A stretch of 6,086 nt of DNA. Source: an uncultured Desulfobacterales bacterium. Its GTDB lineage: Bacteria; Desulfobacterota; Desulfobacteria; Desulfobacterales; JAFDCJ01. Positions 1-4,593 of this stretch are shown piece after piece (the stretch's first letter is position 1; each line of letters opens with the position of its first letter). The notes below the pieces were generated by a model that was not told the origin of the DNA, made no database searches, and saw nothing but the letters and a program-made list of their open reading frames with translations. The stretch is taken from positions 1 to 6,086 of the forward strand of contig CALZJV010000389.1 of assembly GCA_945787595.1 (NCBI GenBank), read 5' to 3'. The position numbers and the translations under genes are program-made.

Positions 1-773
1 TTCTCATCATGGACTTTCATCTCTTGCGGTGATCCAAGCCCGGCTAAAATGGGCATTACCCCCGGAATTGGATTATCTTCACGGAATTTTATATATTCCA
101 GCACTTCCCGGCAAAGCTCCAGGAATTCAACCGGTCGGGCAATATTGACGTCCTTTGTTCCGCGAACCGCTATCGCTTTTACCCCTTTGTCTCCCATAAC
201 AGCCCCTATTCCGCCTCGGCTGGCACTGGATTTGGTCTGCTCGATGGAAGCAAAATAGACCCGGTTTTCACCGGCTAGGCCGATACTAGCCACTTGGGCT
301 TTCGGCTCCTTCAACTCCTGCCGAATAAGCTCTGAAGTTTCAACAGCGCCTTTACCCTGCAAATGAGAGGCATCCCGTATTTCGACTTTGTCATCTTTGA
401 TCCACAAATAAACCAGATCGGGGGACTGGCCGCGAAGGATCACTTTGTCATAACCGGCATATTTCAATTCTGGTGCCCAAAACCCCCCCATCATTGAAAA
501 TGCCATTAACCTAGTCTGAGGAGAAATGGTAGAAACAATGGTACGATTACAACCGGTAGCAGGTGTGCCACACAAAAGACCGGCACTGAATATGAGTAGA
601 TTATCGGGAGAAAAAGGTTCAACTTCAGGGGGAACCCGATCCCATAATATCTTGGCGTTAGTACCTAGACCGCCCAAATAAAGCTCGGTGTCTCTCGGGT
701 CGGTTTGCACCCTCACAATGTTTCCTCGGGTTAGATCAACTTCTAAATTAACCCCTGTCTCTGCGTACCTCAT
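1..773 (-). CDS. bamB: BamB-like tungsten AOR-family oxidoreductase (class II benzoyl-CoA reductase active-site subunit), N-terminal part
   Basis: Seen: an uninterrupted frame of 257 codons from ATG (773) off the left edge, so the 3' end is missing. AGAAGGG lies about 7 bases before the ATG. The AOR N-terminal (tungstopterin-binding) domain is clear: LGGLGTNAK (33-41), CGTPATGCNRT (68-78), GGFWAPELKYAGYD (96-109), IGLAGENRV (164-172) and SRGGIGAVMGDKGVKAI (185-201). Family knowledge: AOR proteins of about 600-650 residues bind a bis-pyranopterin tungsten cofactor and one [4Fe-4S] cluster; the cluster cysteines lie further on, beyond this window. From memory and not by alignment, the opening MRYAETG, the CNRTIVST segment and the GLGSPQEMKVHDE end look specifically like BamB, which dearomatises benzoyl-CoA in strict anaerobes. 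It acts in the cytoplasm with electron-transfer partners (BamC onward) that would be sought to the left. AOR-family assignment is very secure; BamB rather than a paralogue acting on another aryl-CoA or aldehyde is likely but unproven. Confidence 0.9.
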   Translation of the reverse strand, partial: MRYAETGVNLEVDLTRGNIVRVQTDPRDTELYLGGLGTNAKILWDRVPPEVEPFSPDNLLIFSAGLLCGTPATGCNRTIVSTISPQTRLMAFSMMGGFWAPELKYAGYDKVILRGQSPDLVYLWIKDDKVEIRDASHLQGKGAVETSELIRQELKEPKAQVASIGLAGENRVYFASIEQTKSSASRGGIGAVMGDKGVKAIAVRGTKDVNIARPVEFLELCREVLEYIKFREDNPIPGVMPILAGLGSPQEMKVHDE

Positions 774-821
774 TTTTTTTCCCTTCTAGATTACTTGAAT
801 TCGTGACATACTTCCAAGTTT

Positions 822-834
822 GGGGCTCCGCCCC
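822..834. repeat. Short GC-rich hairpin between DUF2080 gene and bamB
   Basis: GGGGC-TCC-GCCCC forms a perfect 5-bp stem with a 3-base loop. It lies 57 bases past the stop of the upstream minus-strand gene and about 50 bases before the bamB-like ATG. No U-run follows on the minus strand (AAACTTGG comes next), so it is not a typical intrinsic terminator. It could be a weak terminator, an mRNA-end stabiliser or the relic of a repeat. Confidence 0.4.
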
Positions 835-891
835 TATTTGAATGTTGCGGAAAAATCTCAGACCTTAAAAATATCCTCATCCCTCTCTCCA

Positions 892-1116
892 TCAATCGAT
901 GCGAATGATTTTGACGTGCTTGCCCACCCAATCCGAAGGCAGATAGACCCGGCCGCTGTTTCCGGACTTTTTGACTTCCTTTTCGATCATCTCTTTTCCG
1001 AAAACCCCGAACTTGGCCTTGGGGGATTTGCCAAGATCTTCCGGCTTCCCGCTGATCTCTTTCAGGCCCGTTTCTTTTTTCAGGGCGACCATATTCTCCT
1101 CTATTTGGCGCAACAC
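892..1116 (-). CDS. DUF2080-like small protein (AbrB-type fold, transposase-associated family)
   Basis: Seen: 74 codons from GTG (1116) to TGA (892-894). AAAGGA sits 7 bases before the GTG, which favours it over the internal ATG at 1092, whose GGAG lies only 3-4 bases away; an in-frame TAG at 1141-1143 limits any extension. Residues 1-44 are charged and Lys/Glu-rich. Residues 45-74 carry the recognisable core EKEVKKSGNSGRVYLPSDW followed by VGKHVKIIRID. Family knowledge: the pattern 'GNS-.hv.LP..W.GK.VkvI' is typical of DUF2080 proteins, short polypeptides with an AbrB/SpoVT-like swapped-hairpin flavour, often found beside transposases. No transposase is visible here. The gene lies upstream of the bamB-like gene on the same strand, but the 118-base gap and the hairpin argue against tight coupling. 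Function unknown; inferred to be a small DNA-binding protein, either an insertion-element relic or an antitoxin-like regulator. Confidence 0.75.
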   Translation of the reverse strand: MLRQIEENMVALKKETGLKEISGKPEDLGKSPKAKFGVFGKEMIEKEVKKSGNSGRVYLPSDWVGKHVKIIRID

Positions 1117-1226
1117 GTTGATTTCCTTTCGGCCCGCATCCTAGGGTATTCCAGATTGACACTGGCCGAATTTCCGATGACGGGAGATTTATTCTGTTAA
1201 GTATTTTAATTTATATGTTATTTTAC

Positions 1227-1240
1227 TGACGCCCGCGTCA
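1227..1240. repeat. Palindrome TGACGC-CC-GCGTCA
   Basis: A perfect 6-bp inverted repeat with a 2-base centre. A further GGCGTC at 1255-1260 can pair with GACGCC at 1228-1233, giving an alternative larger hairpin. It lies about 110 bases upstream of the DUF2080 start and next to the phased TATAA repeats, so it may be an operator for a dimeric regulator. Function is not shown. Confidence 0.45.
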
Positions 1241-1268
1241 TCCCACAAAGCGGAGGCGTCGCGTTGTA

Positions 1269-1301
1269 AGCTATAATATAACTATAATTTAGCTATAAAG
1301 T
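1269..1301. repeat. Three 11-bp tandem repeats (AGCTATAAT-like)
   Basis: AGCTATAATAT, AACTATAATTT and AGCTATAAAGT follow each other without a gap, so CTATAA recurs at 1271, 1282 and 1293, once per helical turn. A weaker fourth copy (AGTTGTATGAG) may start at 1302. Phased short direct repeats of this kind can be binding sites for a DNA-binding protein or subterminal transposase sites, or may simply be a strong TATA-type promoter zone. They lie upstream of the DUF2080 gene. Confidence 0.55.
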
Positions 1302-1509
1302 AGTTGTATGAGGTTCCCCGGAATCTGTCAAGAAAAAACTCATCGGACAGTAGTTGCGCAATTCAGGGGTCGATGGCGGACTTTTCAGGGCCCGGGTCCA
1401 GGATCTCTGGGAAGCAAAATCCCGGATCAGCGCCAGTTCCGCTGGCCAGGGAGGCGGGCTCGGCCAATTGTATGGAAACATGAATTAATCTATCAATATC
1501 GATGAAGGG

Positions 1510-1539
1510 TTGCAAAATTTGGCACGCCTGAGCTATGCT
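1510..1539 (+). promoter_or_regulatory. Possible sigma70-type promoter for the GNAT gene
   Basis: TTGCAA (1510-1515) and TATGCT (1534-1539) are 18 bases apart and each match 4 of 6 consensus positions. The leader would be about 165 bases long. The assignment is weak; the A+T-rich region 1540-1580 could hold other start sites. Confidence 0.25.
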
Positions 1540-1708
1540 TAAATTATGACATGTATTGCATTATCAATATTTTTTTTAAATGTAGCCATAATCTGGCAAT
1601 TTAAATTGTGTTTCAGGTTTAAAGCCAAGGTCTTCCGATTAACGGCAGTTAACCTTCCAACTTTCCTTATTGGATCTCAAATAAGACCCTAATCTGAAAG
1701 GAGGCCCG

Positions 1709-2161
1709 ATGAACGAGAACACCATTAAAATTAGACTCATGAAGACTGACGATTTTGACGCTGTGGTTGGAATTGACAATAAAGTACTCAAGGCTTCCCG
1801 GCCGGAGTACTATGAAACGAAGTTTGAAAAACTTTTTAAGACCAAAGATTATTTACCTACGTCGCTTGTGGCAGAGGAAGAAGACGGAACGGTGGTTGGA
1901 TTTGTAATGGGGGTGCTATACATGGGAGAATATGGTATTTTCCAGGAAGAAGCAACCCTGGATACCATCGGCGTTGATCCCAATTACCAGCATAAGGGTA
2001 TCGGTAAGCAGTTGATTAATGAATTTCTGGATCATTTAAAAACACTCGGCGTTCAAAAAATAAACACCTTGGTCGACTGGAATGATTCCAAGCTGATACA
2101 TTTCTTTAGCGCGAACCAATTTAGTCCCTCCAAATCCATTAACCTGGAACGAATCCTTTGA
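1709..2161 (+). CDS. GNAT-family N-acetyltransferase
   Basis: Seen: 150 residues starting at ATG 1709, preceded by a near-perfect AAAGGAGG five bases upstream, so the start is secure. The GNAT acetyl-CoA fold is recognisable: strand beta-1 IKIRLMKTDD (6-15), beta-3/4 hairpin (52-78, with VVGFVMGVLYMGEYG), motif A with LDTIGVDPNYQHKGIGK (84-100), where Q94-H-K-G-I-G99 is the pyrophosphate-binding loop, then helix alpha-3 and motif B with N125 and FF (132-133). Family knowledge: these enzymes transfer an acetyl group from acetyl-CoA to an amine of a small molecule or to a protein N-terminus or lysine. The acceptor cannot be read from the sequence. The length is usual for the family. The gene stands alone, divergent from the DUF2080 and bamB-like genes and convergent with the operon to its right; TGTCCG...CGGACA directly after the stop may be its 3' hairpin. 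Confidence 0.93.
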   Translation: MNENTIKIRLMKTDDFDAVVGIDNKVLKASRPEYYETKFEKLFKTKDYLPTSLVAEEEDGTVVGFVMGVLYMGEYGIFQEEATLDTIGVDPNYQHKGIGKQLINEFLDHLKTLGVQKINTLVDWNDSKLIHFFSANQFSPSKSINLERIL

Positions 2162-2188
2162 TGTCCGCTTCCTTAAGAGAAACGGACA
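2161..2188. repeat. Dyad ATGTCC-N15-ACGGACA, copy 1
   Basis: TGTCCG (2162-2167) pairs with CGGACA (2183-2188); an inner TTC/GAA can extend the stem after one mismatch. It begins at the last base of the GNAT stop codon, so it could act as that gene's 3' hairpin, though only a short A/T stretch follows and there is no clean U-run. The same ATGTCC-N15-ACGGACA arrangement recurs 83 bp downstream with an unrelated centre. Confidence 0.5.
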
Positions 2189-2243
2189 AATTTGAATATA
2201 GAATGGCATATGTTAGAGCCATATGGATACCAAATCAATTATC

Positions 2244-2271
2244 ATGTCCCTAAATATTCCCAAAACGGACA
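2244..2271. repeat. Dyad ATGTCC-N15-ACGGACA, copy 2
   Basis: Second copy of the dyad, with ATGTCC at 2244-2249 and ACGGACA at 2265-2271 and the same 15-base spacing. TGTCC/GGACA is the self-complementary part. The central 15 bases differ from copy 1, so conservation is confined to the arms. This is compatible with paired protein-binding sites or ends of a lost element. Confidence 0.5.
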
Positions 2272-2399
2272 GTAAAATCTGGTGGATCTGACTTCCAGGT
2301 CCAAAATAGCAGCATTACAGATAGCAGCTATCGCCACCTGGGGTTTATTAGTGATACGTAGATCTAATCACAGATATTTAGAGCTCCCAGAAATTTGTG

Positions 2400-2427
2400 C
2401 TTTCTTTCTTTCTTTCTTGCTTTCTTT
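2400..2427. repeat. CTTT tetranucleotide microsatellite
   Basis: Seven 4-base units: four CTTT, one CTTG, then two CTTT. It lies 8 bases past the stop codon of the dehydrogenase remnant on the minus strand (where it reads GAAA-rich). It is outside any intact gene, so a phase-variation role is not supported here. Such tracts can change length by slippage. Confidence 0.7.
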
Positions 2428-2435
2428 CATTATCA

Positions 2436-2738
2436 CTAGATAGTGGCCAGATTTCGCAGGGGTTGTCCTTTTTTGAGCCTCTCGATGTTGTCTGCCACGG
2501 TACGGCCCAAAGCATCAAAGGATTGTCTGGTAATCCCGGCCGTATGGGGCGTGACAATAACCTTTTCGTGATTGACCAGGGGATGGTCCGCTGAGGGCGG
2601 CTCCTGGTTCAGCACGTCCAGGGCGGCTCCTGCGATCTGACTTTCATTGAGGGCTACCAGCAGATCTTCTTCATTAACAATAGGACATTTTATCTCTCCA
2701 CGAAATGCATTTACACCCCAGCTTAGGGCGAGGGTTAC
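2436..2738 (-). pseudogene. C-terminal remnant of a D-2-hydroxyacid dehydrogenase
   Basis: Seen: an open stretch of about 100 codons ending in TAG (2436-2438) and closed upstream by TGA (2739-2741), with no usable start. From about 2684 downward it reads as the end of the NAD-binding domain: PIVNEEDLL, then ALNESQIAGAALDVLNQEPP and VIVTPHTAGIT, then the usual C-terminal helix. The catalytic Glu (QEPP) and His (TPH) are kept. Upstream of PIVNE stands NAFRG-EIKC, which resembles the family's N-(T/C)-A-R-G-P-I with four extra codons, but the Rossmann glycine motif and the whole substrate-binding domain are absent. It differs clearly from the intact dehydrogenase at 3533-4495 (similar pattern, many substitutions), so it is an old paralogue or an independently acquired gene, not a recent duplicate. 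Inferred to be non-functional. Confidence 0.85.
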
Positions 2739-2826
2739 TCACTTTTGGCCATCAAAGGTGTCGCCAAACAAAATAGCATGATGTCTCCCCATAGTATGAA
2801 TTGTCTCATCACTTTCTTGCGTGATT

Positions 2827-2857
2827 CCTGACCATATCCATCAAAAATATGGCCAGG
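2827..2857 (-). terminator. Strong hairpin behind the aldolase gene (possible terminator or 3' stabiliser)
   Basis: On the minus-strand RNA, CCUGGCCAUAU pairs with AUAUGGUCAGG through 11 bp including one G-U wobble, with a 9-base loop. It begins 35 bases after the aldolase stop. No U-run follows, so it is not a canonical intrinsic terminator; a Rho-dependent end or an mRNA-protecting hairpin is equally possible. Confidence 0.45.
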
Positions 2858-2891
2858 GGTCACCGCAAGTTCAAAATTTTCATTACTTTTT

Positions 2892-3533
2892 TCAGATAAA
2901 TTTTTCCTTGATATCCGCGACAGCTTCTTGAGCCAATTTTTTTATTTGTGTGAAGTTACCCGCAGCAATAAGATCGGCTTCGACCATCCAGCTGCCGCCA
3001 CAGGCGATGACCCGCGGAAAAGACAGATACGTCATCAGATTTTGACGGTTGATTCCGCCGGTCGGCAAAAATAGCATATCGCTGTACGGCGCCGCTACGG
3101 CTTTTAAAAAGGGCAGTCCCCCGGAAGCTTCGGCCGGAAAAAATTTAACGACGTCAAGCTTTCGTGCCAGAGCCCTTTCGATTTGAGAAGGATTGTTGAC
3201 ACCCGGCACCACACAGATATTGTGGCCGATGCAATAGTCAACCACTGTCGGATTGAATCCCGGCGCAACCATGAAGCGGGCGCCGGCATCCACCGCTAAT
3301 TTTACCTGGTCGACGGACAGCACGGTTCCCGCCCCTATCAGAAGCTCAGGCAGCTTAGTTGTCAGAGCCCTGATGGCCGCTTCAGCGGCCGCAGTCCGCA
3401 AGGTAATTTCGGCAATCGGCAGGCCGGCTTCCAGCAGGGCCCGACCCAGGGGAGCTGCATCTTCGCTGTTTTCAATTTTTACGACGGGAACCAGGCGCAG
3501 CGCGCCGATTTTATCCAAGATCTCATTCATCAT
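2892..3533 (-). CDS. eda: KDPG / 4-hydroxy-2-oxoglutarate class I aldolase
   Basis: Seen: 213 residues from ATG 3533, a normal length for the KDPG/KHG aldolase family (TIM barrel). AAGGA lies 5 bases before this ATG. A second ATG follows at once, and a TTG three bases earlier is less likely. Active-site features: E42 and R46 in AEITLRT, GAGTVL (67-72), Schiff-base lysine K130 in VVKFFPAEA, PTGGIN (157-162), and the phosphate-site loop CGGSWM (178-183). Family knowledge: these enzymes reversibly cleave 2-keto-3-deoxy-6-phosphogluconate to pyruvate and glyceraldehyde-3-phosphate, and many also cleave 4-hydroxy-2-oxoglutarate to pyruvate and glyoxylate. The ATG overlaps the stop of the upstream dehydrogenase (TGATG), implying translational coupling. 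Last gene of a three-gene operon. The usual WLVP is WMVE here, so the natural substrate may differ; the aldolase family itself is secure. Confidence 0.95.
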   Translation of the reverse strand: MMNEILDKIGALRLVPVVKIENSEDAAPLGRALLEAGLPIAEITLRTAAAEAAIRALTTKLPELLIGAGTVLSVDQVKLAVDAGARFMVAPGFNPTVVDYCIGHNICVVPGVNNPSQIERALARKLDVVKFFPAEASGGLPFLKAVAAPYSDMLFLPTGGINRQNLMTYLSFPRVIACGGSWMVEADLIAAGNFTQIKKLAQEAVADIKEKFI

Positions 3534-4495
3534 CAATTTCCTTTTAAAAATTTCAGCAGATTATCCACGGCCGCCATCGTCGCCCGCGAAACACTTTCCG
3601 AGGTGTATCCGCCGATATGCGGGGTGACAATCACACGATCATCAGACAGCAGCGGGCTCGCGGCAGGAGGCTCGCAGTCGTATACATCTAGGGCCAACCC
3701 AGCGACCCGCCCTTCATCAAGCGCTTCGAGGATGGCGCTTTCGTCAATCAAAGAGGCGCGGGCCGTATTGACGAGAAACACCCCAAGTTTCAGCCGGCAC
3801 AGTATTTTGCGGTCCAGGATGGCTCGACCATCGGTTTGCTCCGGGCAGTGTAGGCTGATGATATCGCTGTCGGCCAGGACCTCTCCCAGGGTTGTGAACC
3901 GGAAGCTCGGTGCGGGAGCAAAATGGTGGTCCGCAAAGGCGTCAAAGGCCAGCACGTCCATACCAAATCCCAGTGCCAATTGAGACACCAATTGTCCGAT
4001 CTTGCCGCACCCGATCACCCCCAGGGTGCGTCCCTGCAGTTCCAGACCCTTGCGCCGCTCCCACGATCCTCCTTTCATGCAAGCGTCACTGAAAGGAATC
4101 GCGCGGATGAGCGCCAAAATCATTCCTAGAGTCAGTTCGGCCACCCCCCGGGCGTTAGCGCCCTCTGCGCGCATGATTTCAATTTTCAACCGCCGGGCTG
4201 CTTGAATATCAATGTTGTTAATGCCGGTACCGTTGCGACTAATGACTTTCAAATCAACGGCCGTTTCCAAAACCTCCGCCGGGATCGACTCCACGCCCGC
4301 CAGCCAGCCGGCGCAACCCGGCAGCAGACCAATCAACTCGGCTGTTTGCGGCATCTTGCCGGGTGTTGAAAACACAAGCTCAAATCCTTGCCGGGTCAGC
4401 AAATCCAGGGCCGGATCGCCGTCTTTGGTTAAAGATCTGGGGGTAATCAGAATTTTTTTCATTTTTTGCACCGTGTTCAAAATGAATGGATTCAT
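3533..4495 (-). CDS. D-2-hydroxyacid dehydrogenase (phosphoglycerate dehydrogenase-like, no ACT domain)
   Basis: Seen: 320 residues from ATG 4495. Neither this ATG nor the in-frame ATG at 4462 (MKKILITPR, where family members normally begin; 309 residues) has a good Shine-Dalgarno sequence, so the start is uncertain. Numbering from 4495: substrate-binding loop SRNGTGINNID (86-96), Rossmann GCGKIG (162-167) with acidic D185 at the end of the second strand (NAD preferred), catalytic R246 in NTARA, E275 in DCEPP and H293 in TPHIGG. Family knowledge: the fold (PF00389 plus PF02826) reversibly reduces 2-keto acids to D-2-hydroxy acids. The protein ends after the C-terminal helix and lacks the ACT regulatory domain of many SerA enzymes, so serine feedback control is unlikely. 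Its place between a transporter and an aldolase suggests a catabolic role, such as glyoxylate/hydroxypyruvate or sugar-acid reductase, not serine synthesis. The usual NTARG glycine is Ala247. Its stop overlaps the aldolase start. Confidence 0.93.
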   Translation of the reverse strand: MNPFILNTVQKMKKILITPRSLTKDGDPALDLLTRQGFELVFSTPGKMPQTAELIGLLPGCAGWLAGVESIPAEVLETAVDLKVISRNGTGINNIDIQAARRLKIEIMRAEGANARGVAELTLGMILALIRAIPFSDACMKGGSWERRKGLELQGRTLGVIGCGKIGQLVSQLALGFGMDVLAFDAFADHHFAPAPSFRFTTLGEVLADSDIISLHCPEQTDGRAILDRKILCRLKLGVFLVNTARASLIDESAILEALDEGRVAGLALDVYDCEPPAASPLLSDDRVIVTPHIGGYTSESVSRATMAAVDNLLKFLKGN

Positions 4496-4593
4496 AGTTT
4501 ATATTGGCGAAAATCAGACAGAACTTATAGGATATGCAGGATGAATCTTCTTCGATTTTTTTCAAAAACCATAGGAAAAAATGACGCGACTCA

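Larger units (their letters stand above)
1117..1708. other. Intergenic region with repeats; no convincing gene
   Basis: This 592-base stretch separates the divergently transcribed DUF2080 and GNAT genes. It contains a TGACGC/GCGTCA palindrome, an A+T-rich set of 11-bp repeats, a G+C-rich block (about 1375-1465) and an A+T-rich GNAT leader. Two overlapping frames (1308-1505 plus, 1293-1481 minus) are open, but neither has a ribosome-binding site or a recognisable motif. The contrast between the G+C-rich block and its A+T-rich flanks suggests a patchwork of remnants. A small hairpin CTTATT-N8-AATAAG (1666-1685) lies about 8 bases before the GNAT Shine-Dalgarno sequence. Confidence 0.6.
2162..2435. 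other. Gene-free intergenic stretch after GNAT
   Basis: No coding signal is seen on either strand. Besides the two ATGTCC dyads and the CTTT tract, it contains the perfect odd palindrome GATAGC-A-GCTATC (2320-2332) inside a wider CCAGGT (2295-2300)/ACCTGG (2336-2341) inverted repeat. It separates convergent transcription units, so terminators are expected here, but no hairpin with a U-run was found. Confidence 0.5.

Noticed and set aside
49..258. Plus-strand open frame inside the bamB-like gene
   Set aside because: Shadow of a minus-strand gene with clear family motifs.
791..1200. Longer open frames over the DUF2080 gene (791-1162 minus, 820-1200 plus)
   Set aside because: They overlap the DUF2080 frame, have compositionally odd translations rich in Arg/Gly/Pro or no family pattern, and lack ribosome-binding sites; the short frame has a family motif and a good one.
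1293..1505. Overlapping open frames on both strands in the G+C-rich block
   Set aside because: No Shine-Dalgarno sequence, no recognisable motif, and the two strands compete; probably non-coding remnant sequence.
1519..1533. Sigma54-like promoter TTGGCACG...GC before GNAT
   Set aside because: The GG and GC elements are one base too close (11 instead of 12 between them) and the TTGC element is replaced by GAGC.
2295..2341. CCAGGT/ACCTGG inverted repeat with inner GATAGC-A-GCTATC as a terminator or RNA gene
   Set aside because: Long unpaired arms, no U-run, no promoter and no covariation information; noted only as a palindrome in the gene-free stretch.
3253..4544. Plus-strand open frames opposite the aldolase and dehydrogenase genes
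   Set aside because: Antisense shadows of G+C-rich genes; no motifs or ribosome-binding sites.
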